Assembly: GCA_043228905.1 (NCBI GenBank)
Contig: JBHGNT010000014.1
Coordinates: 19,158,001-19,222,000 of the forward strand
DNA from: Azolla caroliniana
Taxonomy: Eukaryota; Polypodiophyta
DNA: 64,000 nt
Direction: 5' to 3'
The notes beneath the pieces were generated by a model. That model saw only the letters and a list, made by a program, of their open reading frames with translations. It had not been told where the DNA came from and did not search any database. Below, in pieces: positions 40,701 through 52,056 of the stretch; position 1 is the stretch's first letter, and each line of letters begins with the position of its first letter. The translations under genes were made by a program, and so were the position numbers.

Positions 40701-43700
40701 TTCTATTAGACCCTCACTTAGAATCTATGGAGGAGTAGAACGCCCCTAAGCATCTATTTACAACTGTTGTCAATAGATAGTCCCATTGTAGCTCAAAACG
40801 AGAACTGTAATGGCCTATAATGCCATTATTATTTTGTTAACCGTCCCTCAACTGCCCATAGAGTTCACCTTGGATATGAACAACCACTTGGATAGAGAAT
40901 TACTGATATAGACCTTGCAACCATACAATTGTCTATGCAATATATGCAAGGTTTGCGGCAAGAAACAAGAATTGGTTTGGTTTGGGAGTCTCAAACTCAA
41001 ACCATTTAAATATTTTGAAACTTAAACCTAGCTGAATCAAACTGCGAAACCTTTAAACCAAAACCATTCAAACCAAACCATTTGAGGGATTCTCAAGCTC
41101 AAACCAAATGGTTCAAGAGACCTATAAACCATTAGGCCATGTTTTCATCATTCAGTTCCAACTTGAAGTGAATTGTTAAAACGGCTATTTTCTTAAAACT
41201 CAACAGAATCTAAAAGAATGGTTAGGTTCAAAGTTAAAAGTTCATAATACATATTACATATCACATATTCATAGTTTATAAAGTTAATTGATCGATGTAA
41301 TTAAACAATTTCATCCCAAACCATTAAGATGTTTAAGCTGCAGTTTGAGGCAAGATGAACCAGAAACTGTTAAGCCAATAAAGGTTTAAACCAAATCAAT
41401 CCTTGAACCCCCAAGTTGAACCAAACCCAAAATGAACTGTTTAAAACATTCTGAACAAAAATAGAACCAGTTAAGCCTTTAACTTGTGATTTTGCTGTTC
41501 TGTTCAGTTCAGCTCAAACTAAATTGTTGCCCATTTCTATATGACTCTCTAAACTTCAGGGATCAAGATATGTGATTTGTTTCTCTCCAATACCTTTGGA
41601 AGAAAGACAATTGCAGCTGAGTTTTTTCAAAATTTGATGACGGAGTTGCCCAAATAATTTCAAGGCTTTAGTGACATAATTTCTCTTCTTCCAAAATCAT
41701 CTGATATGAATCCACTCATTCACATACTTCACGACAGGGTTACAAGGAAGAAAAGCACAACAATCTTCCAAACAAAGTAAAGGGGAGAGGAAGGCCAAGG
41801 TCAACTCTAACTTCAAGCCTACTTCAAGGTCAACAAACAACAGAACCTATAGGGGCTTACATGCCAGTATTATAGATACAAATGTCACATTCAATCAAAC
41901 TATTGTAAAAGAAAAGGCATGATGCCAAGAAATCTTCCTCCACAAGATTCAGCTCATTGCACAATCAAACTCTGCCCATTCAGCCATAAAACATTTTTCC
42001 CATGTTCAGTTGTACCAATCATCTCAAACCTTGATGATTGGCTATTAAACGACAATGCTACCAGTCATATGACCCATGATGAATCTATTTTGCATGATGT
42101 AAAATGCAACTCTTCTCAAATCTCAATAGGAGATGCCTCAAGTCTTGAGGCTTTGTTTGAGTGACATGTTTCTTACCAATCAGCCATGCCTTTGGTGCAG
42201 AATGTCGGTTCAGCCAAGTCGCATCCAAGTGACCTCATGTAAACACTTCCCTGTATTGAGAGCCTCCAACAACATGTGTTTTACTGATGTTTCACAGCAA
42301 AACTAAATATGTCATGGCCCTGGGATTTCTTGCATGAGCACCAATCAGACATCTTTGGAGCAGAATCTGCCTTATTAGGCTGCACCCAAGTGGTGACAAC
42401 TTGCAATCTAGGTGGCCTCATGCAAACACTGCCTTGTACTAAGAATCTAAACTAGTAATTGCCCGTCCTTAACAACATGTGCTTTAAGGGCATTTCACAC
42501 CATAACCTAAGCCCATCACAACACCAGGAATTCTCACGTAAGCTGCAATCAGAAAAGTCTTGGCCTTTCTAAGCTGCACAGAAAGAGGGTGAACCAAGCA
42601 CCCTTCAGACAGGCAACGCAAATGATTGGTTTTTCTCTGCTAGTAGAGATCTCCTCATAGGTCCTGGAGGATTATTCCACCTTCCTCACCAAGTTTGAAA
42701 CCACGTTTGGCAAGTTTGATATGTATTGGAACTATAGGCTCTATTGATAGCCTACAAAAAGGCCCAAAACTTCTGAAGTCCATTTTTTCTAGATCGTCCA
42801 TCCTTGACAATCGTAAAGTAGATTGTGATGCAGCAATACACATGTTGAAGCCGCCCATAAACAATGCTAGATGATTCAATCATAAAGTCTAGAGAAATAA
42901 AACAATCAAGACTTTCCATGACCAAAAATCAACCATATGCATCATTGTACACAACCCGTGTGGAATATTTGTCACGCATAATCATTATTACACCTGAATA
43001 GGATAAGAAACTTGTCTTGTGTAAAACCGCATCCACATAGATGGACACATATGCAGTCTAAAGGAGACACCAGTATGGATAGTGCAGCAGTCATTTCCCG
43101 TGGGTCCAAGCTCACTTAGAAGACAGCAAACAAAATCCTACAAGCTCACTTAGAGTGCAGCAAACAAAGTACAGACATTAGAAACACAATCCATTTTTAT
43201 GTGATACGCAAATTTTCTCATTAATTATCTTCATATCACGCAGCTCAAAAAGGAAAAAACAGAGAATGCAGGATCATTTGGTACGTTTTGTAGGAAAGCA
43301 GCGAGCATGGGTCGGACGCCAGAAGGGCCGGGGAGAGTGTGTCGGCCATTATTAAGAAATAGTTTATTTACATGAGTAAGAAACTGGCCATAGATCTCCA
43401 TATCGTATATTAATTATTTTGTGTAGTTGCTTGTGAATTGACATGAAAAGGTTCTCTAATACAACGACACGAATTATATCTCATTCTCTGTGTCACATTA
43501 AAAGTTTGTCAAAGTATATATTTATTCTATGGGAGTCCTCTGACATTCCATGACACCAATAGTGGGCAATCGTCCTTATACAAGCCCTTGCTCATTAGAG
43601 CAATAGATTGAATAAAACTACTGCATGCAATTTCCAAGGATAAGGACATTCATGCATACCTCCCCATGGCTTTCCATAGACCTTTTGAGGCCTTCCTCGG

Positions 43701-44130
43701 TGGATGTTCTCTCTCTCTATCTATCTATCATCTCTATCTCTCACGAGTCACAAACGCACACACGCACGAAAAAAAGAGTAAGCATACTCCGAAATTGCAA
43801 CAGAATCCGCTCGAATGGCTTTCAAAACCTTCAATTTTCTTGAAATTGCCCGAATTACGCCGGGAGCACATTTCTGCAAAACTTGAAAATCAAAGGAACC
43901 TTAGCAAAACGAACAAGACAAATGGTTTAAAATGAAATGAAGAAAAAGGACCGATGATGATGAAGACGATGAAGGAAGGGGCAGATCAAGATGAAAGAAA
44001 GATTATGAAATGGAAATGAAGAAGAAACCTGAGAGGAGAAGAGGAAGCGATGGTGTGATGAGGTGAAGTTTCGCCTGGAGCCGGGAGAGGAGATGGAGAG
44101 GTTGTCGGCAAGAAACGAAGAAGACGCCAT
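34714..44130 (-). CDS. BCAT: Branched-chain amino acid aminotransferase, plastid type, 10 exons
   Basis: A PLP-dependent fold-type IV enzyme that reversibly transaminates Leu, Ile and Val with 2-oxoglutarate. Exons in transcript order: 44029-44130, 43788-43873, 37284-37452, 37023-37199, 36494-36625, 36198-36296, 35972-36088, 35335-35430, 35072-35184, 34714-34828. All phases agree and give 401 residues, typical of plastid BCATs. Motifs: [64 protein letters not shown] (with the PLP lysine), [36 protein letters not shown]. Exon 1 encodes a Ser/Arg-rich transit-peptide-like start ([10 protein letters not shown]). Exons 1-2 lack conserved sequence; they are inferred from a clean ATG, acceptor, donor, phase and final length. 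Intron 2 is 6.3 kb and contains copia debris. Confidence 0.88.
40146..40620 (+). pseudogene. Copia integrase C-terminal fragment
   Basis: Translation gives [20 protein letters not shown], then [33 protein letters not shown], and after a frame change [15 protein letters not shown]. This is the integrase end and linker of a Ty1/copia polyprotein, with no LTRs nearby. It sits antisense in the BCAT intron. Confidence 0.85.
41919..42164 (+). pseudogene. Copia protease fragment, active site decayed
   Basis: [20 protein letters not shown] corresponds to the copia protease motif W-x-x-D-S-G-A-T-S-H-M-T, but the catalytic DSG has become NDN. The fragment lies downstream of the integrase piece on the same strand, the reverse of copia order. 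The two therefore come from separate insertions or a rearrangement. Confidence 0.65.
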
Positions 44131-44155
44131 AGCCAATAAATACTTCTGCTTTCCC

Positions 44156-44157
<2 letters not shown>

Positions 44158-44187
<30 letters not shown>

Positions 44188-44190
44188 CTT
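44158..44190. repeat. (TTC)n microsatellite
   Basis: About eleven TTC units, about 28 bp upstream of the BCAT ATG, so in its promoter or 5' leader. Confidence 0.9.
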
Positions 44191-44239
44191 GTTCCAGATC
44201 CTGATTTGCTCTGTATTTTGTTTCTATACGATCACAAAG

Positions 44240-44482
44240 CCCTTGCGTTTCCTGTATTTCCTGGAATGCCCTTGCCTTTCCTCTAATTCCCGGAATACCC
44301 TTGGATTTCCTGTATTTCTCGGAATTCCCTTGCAATTTCCTTTATTTCCCGGAATACCCTTGGATTTCCTGTATTTCTCGGAATGCCCTTGCAATTTCCT
44401 TTATTTCCCGGAATACCCTTGGATTTCCTGTATTTCTCGGAATGCCCTTACAATTTCCTTTATTTCCCGGAATGCCCTTAGG
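44240..44482. repeat. 59-bp higher-order minisatellite upstream of BCAT
   Basis: The phrase cggaataccc starts at 44291, 44350 and 44409, with a variant at 44468: an exact 59-bp period. Each 59-mer consists of two related halves of 29 and 30 bp (cttggatttcctgtatttctc and a cttgcaatttcctttatttccc-like half). It lies about 110-350 bp upstream of the BCAT start codon. Confidence 0.92.
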
Positions 44483-44691
44483 TTTTTTGTAATCCCGAAG
44501 AAACGCCGCCCTCTCTCTGTTTTTCTGCCCCACATTGCCCCCACCAATCCCTCCAAGTTTTTCTCGAGCGAGTAACACAAAAAAAATGCCAAGAATAAAA
44601 TAGCCTGGCATTGCATTGTTTCCTCTTCGTTTCCCCAGAATGCCCTTTCGAATTTTTTGTCCTTCATATCCCTCAAACCATTCCTCCCCCT

Positions 44692-44918
44692 CAATGAGCC
44701 CAGAATTTTGATCAGCGAAAAAGTGTTACCATACATTCGCCTCTCTGCTCGCCCATATAATCACTTCCACAAGAGGTGGTTCTAATACTAGCAATCTTGA
44801 GAGAGAGAGACCCCATGAGCCCTAGAATTTTGCTCAGCGAATAAGGTGTGGACTTACATTCACCTCTTTGCTCGCACATATAATCGCTTCCACAAGAGGT
44901 GGTTCTAATACCAACAAC

Positions 44919-44962
<44 letters not shown>
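44692..44962. repeat. 121-bp tandem duplication ending in a (GA)n tract
   Basis: aatgagcccagaattttg at 44692 recurs as catgagccctagaattttg at 44813. Both copies continue through ccacaagaggtggttctaat and end in a gagaga run; the second expands to about 20 GA units (44923-44962). Confidence 0.85.
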
Positions 44963-44967
<5 letters not shown>

Positions 44968-45256
44968 TTGAGACATAGGCTCACTACATGCCCAGTTGCT
45001 AAAGCCATTTGGGTTATTATATCACAAATTCGGGCATCATTAACAAGCTCTACACACCCCATCATATCAGGTGGTGTTTCTTAGGCATTGGGAGATGTGG
45101 TGTAAGTTGTAACATAGAGTATGAGAAATGGTTCTTGTTTTATGAACTTAATGGAGAACCACAACAAATTTGTAGGCGAAAAGGACAATTGATTTGACAA
45201 TTTTAGCAACTATATTATATGGGGATGTTTTTAGGTTGAGGGAAAAGGGAGACCAC
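44963..45256. other. Spacer, nothing recognised
   Basis: Short ORFs only. Confidence 0.4.
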
Positions 45257-45805
45257 CACCACATTCCTTGAGCACGAAGAGTGAATTTCAGAAATCTCGA
45301 ATGACCAAAATGAGGAAATGATCCTCCTTCTATAAGGCCAAAGATGGTCATTTGAACTAGTCGTTTATTGGCTAGTCGTTGGGACTACCCATTCGGGACA
45401 AGGTTTGGACAGACCATTGTGGCACCCCTTTTGGGATTGGGACCACATTCCTTGAGCACCAAGAGTGAATTTAAGAAATCCCGAATGAGCAAAACGAGGA
45501 AATGATCATCCTTCTACAAGACCAATGATGGTCATTTGAACTAGTTGTTTATTGGCTAGTCGTTGGGACTACCCATTGGGACAAGGTTTGGGCAGACCAT
45601 TGTGGCACCCCTTTTGGGATTGGTAACACATTCCTTGAGCACCAAGAGTGAATTTCAGAAATCCCGAATGAGCAAAACGAGGAAATGATAATCCTTCTAT
45701 AAGACCAATGACAGTCATTTGAACTAGTCATTTATTGGCTAGTTGTTGGAACTACCCATTGGGACAAGGTTTGGACAGACCATGGTGGCACCCCTTTGGG
45801 ATTGG
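45257..45805. repeat. 184-bp tandem repeat, three copies
   Basis: acattccttgagcac occurs at about 45258, 45442 and 45626, a period of 184 bp. All three copies contain ggtcatttgaactag-like and actacccatt phrases and gtggcaccccttttgggatt. The copies are about 90 percent alike by eye. Confidence 0.9.
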
Positions 45806-46189
45806 GACTGGGTCCCTTGGTGAGTCCTAATTAATTTTGGGACTCAACTTCAATTGGGATAGAATAGGGACACCACTTTACCTGGGTCCTCTAGAGCTTG
45901 AGTCCCATCAAGCTTGGAAAACTATCCCAAGAACTTAGATGTTATGGCCCTCCATTTCATATTTCTTGGGCCACTCTTGATCCTTCGCTCCATCTCCCTT
46001 TCATGTTGTTCTTCCTTCCTTGCCTCTTGCTCAACCACCTCGGTTGAGCTCACCTATGTCTCGGTTGCACGCTCTAAGGCCCTTCAAGGCCTTTCTTCAA
46101 TCTTCGTGCATTGCTCGCCCATCTTCGTTGGGCACACCTTCTTTGAGCCACTCTCGATCATTTTAGCTTTGTGGTTCTTCGAGGGAGAA
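45806..46189 (+). other. Possible 3' interior of an LTR element
   Basis: An open stretch ends in a purine-rich run (cgagggagaa, 46179-46188) just before TGTTATGTG at 46190. The arrangement resembles a polypurine tract next to a 3' LTR, but I recognise no polyprotein domain. Confidence 0.3.
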
Positions 46190-46520
46190 TGTTATGTGCA
46201 TAACCATAACTAATATAGGTTTTCCTTAGTTTTAGCTAATATTATGATGATACATATGGGTTAATTTTGAAAGGAATGAGGGTATGGTTTGTAACCTCCA
46301 ATTCTACGGCATTGGTTGACTATTAAGTGTGCTATCACTTTACCACTTCACATAAAGTAGTCAAATGTGAACACACCAGGGGCTGGGTTCTGCCTATATA
46401 AGAAGGATAACTACCCTCTTATTAGGGGAGACTTGACTTATGCTAAGACTATGATAGTGTGGATATGGCTCTTGTTAGAAAAGCACATGCCATCTTCATG
46501 GAACCCAAGGTACAACTTAC
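46190..46520 (+). mobile_element. LTR-like remnant
   Basis: Starts TGTTATGTGCATAAC after a purine run and contains a TATA-like tatataagaagg at about 46397, as in LTR U3/R regions. The right end is uncertain and no partner LTR is present. Confidence 0.3.
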
Positions 46521-47627
46521 ATCAAAGTTAGAGAAAACTAGACCAAACCATTAAATCACAAAATCCAAACCAAAACCATTTAAGTCAAATCAATTAAATA
46601 ATTTAAAAAATATTATTAATGCATGGTTGTAACTTGTAAATTAATTAAACCTTTTTAAATAAAAAACCATTAGGAAAACAGAAAAACGATTAAACAATTA
46701 AATTGAGCCACTTAAACAAATAAATAGATAAACCCCAATTTTAGAACTAAAGAGAAGTGAAACCAAACCATTTTATAGTATTCAACTTTACAAACAATTA
46801 AACCATGGCTTAATGATTCATTTTGGTTTTAACATAAGCAAGGCTTGTAGCTATATGCGAGTATGCTTAAATAAGGATAAGTTATGTGGCAAGAAGATAA
46901 GTGAATATAAGAATGTGAAGATATGTGTATGTGTAAAATTTAAATAAGTGCATGTAATTAAGCTTATGTGTAGTCATGTGCGCATGTATCTATGTGTAAG
47001 TGAGTGCTTTGTGTGTGTGTGTGAATAGGTTTTAAAGCAGAGGTGGGTGTACCTTAAAGCGTATATTTTTGTTGGAAACTCAAGGGTATTTGGGAGCATA
47101 AGTTTCCTCCTTTTTTGGGGTGTGAATTAAACATGAGTTATTGAGCATTCGCGTAGGTGTCCACATGATGACATTTTTGCCCATGCATTCAATTGAGTCA
47201 CGAAAGTGTGCACATTTACACTTGTCACACTGTCGTGACCACTTACAACATAAAGAAGAGCCATACAAACTAAAGAGAAGGGATTTTCAAGAATCACGAA
47301 CAATGGCTCTAAAGTCTTCAAATATCATCAAAAGTCAACAAACAATTTCAAAAATGATTAATGTCATGTCAACAATAACCATGGAAATTGAAACCTCGAA
47401 GTGTTCATAAAGAATAATTGTTTTTCCCTTCCTTAATGTTCCCTAATAATTTTCAAGCAATTACTTTATTGAAATGATTCTAATGGTTGTTAGATTTATT
47501 TTATCATTAGCATACAAACTCCGGGATGATAAAGGTTTTTTTTATGTGTAGTTAATAAGTTTTTCAAATTTGGGCAAAGGAAAACTTTGATATTACAAGA
47601 ACTTTTAGAAGTACTTTTTCATTTATC
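46521..47627. other. AT-rich DNA with aaccatt-rich degenerate sequence
   Basis: 46535-46810 is rich in aaaccatt/aaccaaa phrases like those at 40970-41460. A tgtgtgtgtgtg tract lies near 47010. No gene recognised. Confidence 0.4.
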
Positions 47628-47636
47628 ACACTATGA

Positions 47637-48071
47637 GAATATATGTATCTAACCTTCAGCTGCCTACGAGGGCAATTGGACGAGGTTTGCGGCCATTCCA
47701 ACGACGTGGTCACTGCCCGTTTGCACTTTTGGCAAAAATGGTGGAACACGCCTATGGTGACACAAGGAGGAAGTGGCCCAAGGTGGAACTACCAACCCCC
47801 ACGCTGGCTGTTTCCGACTCACCTGCCTCCCTCCCTTCGTTGTAGGCCCCAAGAATTGGTTCATACTAGCCAACACTAAAGGGCACCATTTTTAGCTATA
47901 GGTATCTACTTACATTAACTAGTTAGTCTGAAAGGCTATGTAAGCTGTCTCATTTTCTTGAACTTGATCCGAGGGAGATTCCCCGATTTGTGTATAAGCC
48001 CCCTTGTACAATTTTTTTGTAATAATCCGTCCTAACTAATGGGAAAGTAGCTTCATTTTGAAAAAAAAAGA
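47637..48071 (+). mobile_element. 5'-truncated LINE 3' end with TSD
   Basis: The C-terminal LINE ORF2 motif GPRWNYQPPRWLFP is at about 47770-47815. A 3' UTR follows and ends in a poly-A run (48059-48069). acactatga flanks the insert at 47628-47636 and 48072-48080 and is the likely target duplication. Confidence 0.75.
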
Positions 48072-48080
48072 ACACTATGA

Positions 48081-48541
48081 AAGATGGATCAATGTGGAAT
48101 TGTCTACCCAACAACCCAAGTTCCAACAATATCCAAAATCTATACATGAGTAATATGGAGTTAAATAGTAATTCATAAAATTTAACATGATTTGAATATT
48201 GGTCTCCCTAATGTTATTCTATGGTAAGGGAATGTTTTAACTAGGACAAGTTGGAGCAATAATATTGATAATGTACCATGATTACCAAAGCATGTTCACA
48301 TTTAGTACACTAATGTCAAGTTAAGTCAATGTACATAGGATAATATACAACTCATACCTTACAGGCTAACTTGCATGGCGAAAAAGAAAACATGTATAAA
48401 GGAAACAACATGTCTAAAACTCCTAATCACCACATCATCCGCTGAGCATAGATTTACTTGGTCGCATACCCTCAACGTGAGCCTCATACAACCTGAATTC
48501 AACATAGACATCCTCCGATCTCTTCACGTGGCAACACCCAT
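48081..48541. other. Spacer, nothing recognised
   Basis: AT-rich. It may include the 3' UTR of the minus-strand LINE fragment to its right. Confidence 0.4.
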
Positions 48542-48745
48542 CTATATGTTAGGTACACTCGGAAGGGAAAACCACCGTGGTGGCTGATAAATCCACTTTG
48601 CTTTGTCATCCACCATCTGCAACATTGGAGAACCTCTCCATTTCAAAAGGGAACGAGCTCTAGCTTCTTCACTCACATCCAAGGGTCCCTGAAGGCTTTC
48701 AAACTCTCCTTGTAACGTAGAAATAATATTAAACCATATCATCAT
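48542..48745 (-). pseudogene. LINE ORF2 C-terminal fragment
   Basis: The minus-strand frame gives IISTLQGEFESLQGPLD, then AKWIYQPPRWFSLPS, the same C-terminal motif as in the plus-strand fragment at 47637, in opposite orientation. It is 5'-truncated and boundaries are unclear. Confidence 0.55.
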
Positions 48746-50028
48746 TAAACTCTCCGCCGGTGGGGTTCACTTACACTAATGTCTAAGTTTATTAAAGAAC
48801 ATAAGAGGGAGTACAAATAAAACAAAGATATAGGGAGATTTGATTAAGGACATGGAATGATAATGTACGTTTGTTTAGTGCTTATACATACCCATTCATG
48901 CTTCAAAATTCTTGGATTCACATGCTTTATTTTTTATTTCCATGTTTCAATTTAATCCCATGATTCCATGTGGAAGATGGGTACTACAAGATGAGGAGAA
49001 TATCAAAGTTGACGAATTTTCATTATTGCATATTATACATAATGTGCTACGTCATTGACTGTTGCGTATGAATTAATTCTGCACAATATTTCATAATAGG
49101 AGATTAAAATGACCTTTTTTGAAGGGTTTTCATATGCTTATTATTCAAGTTGGCATAATGTTATTCTAATGTGTAAAGAGAGCACATGAAAAATGGTCAT
49201 ATAATGCTAGCTCAACAAGTTTTTGAAGAAGTAGAACAATTCTACATGGATAATTTTATGTCAAATGACATTAATGTCTCTTGTAAGATTGGTGATGGGT
49301 TATTTTGTATGGTGATATACTTTTTTGTAAAGTCATATATCTAGGTTATTAATTATTGTTTCTCCAGCTTATGGCACACACATTACTCTTAAAACAATAC
49401 TTGAATAAGAACACTACATACCATGTTTCTAAATTCTAGGTATAACATACTTTTATATTAGAGAAGATAGAAAAGGTTTACTAGATTTGTGTTTCAATAT
49501 ATCTAAGACTCTAGGACCTACCAAAACCACATCACCCTAACTTATGAAATTTATTTTCATATAGTAATATGAGATATGCTTGTCAGTTAGAGGGTGTTTC
49601 ATATTTCAGATGTTCAACAAAATCATGACTTCTGAAAATGCCATCGTCCCTCACTTGAATTGTAAGTGACCAAACTCAAGATCATGTGTTGTGAAGTTGT
49701 GAGAAACACATCGTAGAGAAACTTGGAGTTTCATTCACTTCATATTTTTATACAACTATGTTATAAATACCCTATTAGGATGTGCACAATATAGTGAAGA
49801 CATTAACGTTCATCAACACTTTGAGTAGAGATAGAACACACATACTGCCACAAATCTTACATGGGTTGAAAAATGGAAAATATTGGCAATTATGTTTGTA
49901 ACCTCAACTTTATTTCTTGATATAATTTATTTAACAATCACATGTCGTGTAATGGATAGTAGCAAAACCTAGAGTTGGGAGTGATTGCAAGAGGTGTTTG
50001 AGTGATAACATGGAGTGTTCTTTGTTCA
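48746..50028. other. AT-rich DNA, nothing recognised
   Basis: Contains the 3' flank of the cysteine-rich gene at its right edge. No other coding or repeat signal is clear. Confidence 0.5.
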
Positions 50029-50664
50029 CTAGATGGTGGAGTTGGAGGTGGAGTTGGGAGGTGGAGTTATGGTTATATTTGGGGTTGGGGTTGGGGTTGG
50101 AGTTAGAGCGGATGGAGGTGAGGCCAATATACCACACCGTGTAAGTATTTGTATTTGAGTGCTTGTGAAAGAAGTGAGTGAAATGGATTGCACCAACACA
50201 CCATTGACACCACATATGGACGTTCCTACAATCGTGCGACAACAAATGGAAGTTGGGTTGATGACACCCACATTAGTAGTACAAGTGATGCTAGATAACC
50301 ATGTAGAAAGGAATTTTGAGCAAGATGATACTGCAAATGGCGGGGGTGGTGGAGGAGGGATACCGGTGACGATGATATTGCAATTGTTCCTAAGGATCTG
50401 AAGGGCATTAGGGCTAAAGGTAGAGGGTGGCAAAGAAGTGAGGACACCCGGGGCACACGCAGAAGAGATAGCGCTACAACAAATTGCCGAACTAGCAAGA
50501 ATTCCATTGCATAACGAGCTTGACAAAAGCCTATTTACGATGCTAGCACACGTACCAGGGTCAATAACATTAGCATATATTATCGTTGGCCCATAAATGA
50601 AAGATGTCACTGATAACATCAAAACCCACAAAAATAGGCCTTGTTGCAACTCCATCTTGCCCAT
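50029..50664 (-). CDS. Secreted protein with two six-cysteine repeats, 211 residues
   Basis: Intronless, ATG at 50662-50664. The first 30 or so residues form a signal peptide (LFLWVLMLSVTSFIYG) with likely cleavage near YANV. Two related modules follow. Module 1: Cys 39, 52, 62, 63, 70, 95 (C-X12-C-X9-CC-X6-C-X24-C). Module 2: Cys 115, 128, 141, 142, 151, 177 (C-X12-C-X12-CC-X8-C-X25-C). A PPPPPPP linker (103-109) joins them. The tail is TPTPTPTP-rich with three N-glycosylation sequons (N196, N204, N208) and no membrane anchor. Spacing recalls the eight-cysteine LTP/2S-albumin fold, but the CXC pair is absent. I know no named family with this doubled layout. Function unknown; probably extracellular. 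Confidence 0.75.
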   Translation of the reverse strand: MGKMELQQGLFLWVLMLSVTSFIYGPTIIYANVIDPGTCASIVNRLLSSSLCNGILASSAICCSAISSACAPGVLTSLPPSTFSPNALQILRNNCNIIVTGIPPPPPPPFAVSSCSKFLSTWLSSITCTTNVGVINPTSICCRTIVGTSICGVNGVLVQSISLTSFTSTQIQILTRCGILASPPSALTPTPTPTPNITITPPPNSTSNSTI

Positions 50665-50755
50665 GACAATATTTCTAAAGAGGATGTTACTTTTACTATA
50701 TAGAAGGCGTAATTAATCGTTGTGGTTGTTGCTAATCAAGCTACTCCCTTGCATT

Positions 50756-50764
50756 CTTATATAG
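50756..50764 (-). promoter_or_regulatory. TATA box of the cysteine-rich gene
   Basis: The minus strand reads CTATATAAG about 93 bp upstream of the ATG, a good distance for a short leader. A second ctatatag lies at about 50697 but is too close to the ATG. Confidence 0.6.
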
Positions 50765-52056
50765 TACCTTTGAAGTCTTAGAGTACCATCGAAAGTCGAC
50801 TAAAGATATCGTGAATATTCATGATAACAACAACCATGGAAATTAAAACCTCCGGGCTCTACGAATAAAGATTTCTTTTGGGCATCCTTAATGTAACCAT
50901 TCAAATCCTCTAATTTCAACTTCTTATTTATACAACTCAATCTTCTAGCAATTATTTTATTCAAACTCTTTTGATGATGCATGGAATTTTTCTAGACTAA
51001 AACTTGTAAAACTAATTAAACTAGAAGAAAACTTCAGTGTGTGATTGGTTCTACAATCACATTGTCATCTTTTAAAAAGGAAAAGCTTTTTGGATTGTAG
51101 TAATGTTTCGGGCAATAACTCCATCAATTATAACATTATATGAAAATGGGTCACTCAATAGTAAGTAATCGTTTGTGCGAACTTTGCACTTGAGAAATGT
51201 GAGAAAACATGATTAGGAAGATAAGAATATTGGGCCATTTAAATGGGATGTCTACAAGGTAAACTCAGGTGGCTGGGATTGTTGGGAGGAAAACAAGGAA
51301 AAAACAAAGATGTTTCACTTATGACATGGGAGTTTTAATAACATGGGCATATGTGAGGATTGCATGAAAAAAAGATAACATCAAAACCATAAAGAAAGCA
51401 ATCAAAACAAGGATACTATGCACAATGCTTCCACGTTGTCGTAGCATGTTTAACATATTGTGTACTTTAACGAAATCAGTCTTATGTGCAAATTGCTAGT
51501 TCATATGCGAATAAGGGAAAGAATAATCTCATGATTTAATGGACATATTCTTCATTATCATTTATCTTTACAATAATCAAACTTTGTGCAAAAGAAAGAT
51601 AATATATATAAAGATAGTTTTTTTAATGTCCATAGAGAGGCCAATATTGACCCATGGGACCTAAGTACAAAAGTTTTTTTTTTTCAAAACAAAATATCCG
51701 CCCATCAGTTATATAGAAAGGTCATAACGGTTCAACATACAAAGTATTTTTTCCCCAACGCGTCTTGTGTAAGATAATGGCCGAGGAAACAAATCTATGT
51801 ACTCCAACATAGAGAAAACAATCCAACAATTACAATCTATTCCCTAAACACATTGCAAGGTATCCATATCCATAGACAACAACAAAAGTAGATCTATTAA
51901 GAAAGAAGTCCTCTTAGGTCATAGTTATGAGGCATTCAATACTTCTTCAACCTGTACATCTAAGATTTGAAGAAGATCAACTACTTTGTTTGTTTTTTCA
52001 AGAGAACCACTATTCACATTTGTGACTGTAATGTCAACAACTATGCTTCCTCTTTC
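50765..52056. other. AT-rich DNA upstream of the cysteine-rich gene
   Basis: 50815-50975 weakly resembles 47340-47490 (both contain accatggaaatt and agcaattattttatt-like phrases). Otherwise nothing is recognised. Confidence 0.4.

Larger units (their letters stand above)
37453..43787 (-). other. Large second intron of BCAT with transposon debris
   Basis: No BCAT exon is needed or seen here if exons 1-2 are right. It contains copia pieces at 40146-40620 and about 41919-42164. Degenerate aaaccaaacc-rich sequence lies at 40970-41460, and a short GC-rich patch at 43290-43345. The weak minus-strand ORFs at 38522-38994 match nothing I know. If exons 1-2 were wrong, this would be intergenic. Confidence 0.55.

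Noticed and set aside
44003-44335. ORF with a polyglutamate run
   Set aside because: Translation of the TTC microsatellite and minisatellite; it overlaps the BCAT first exon in another frame.
45914-46213. 99-codon ORF with a hydrophobic start as a secreted protein gene
   Set aside because: It leads into a purine tract and an LTR-like start and has no family resemblance; more likely retroelement interior.
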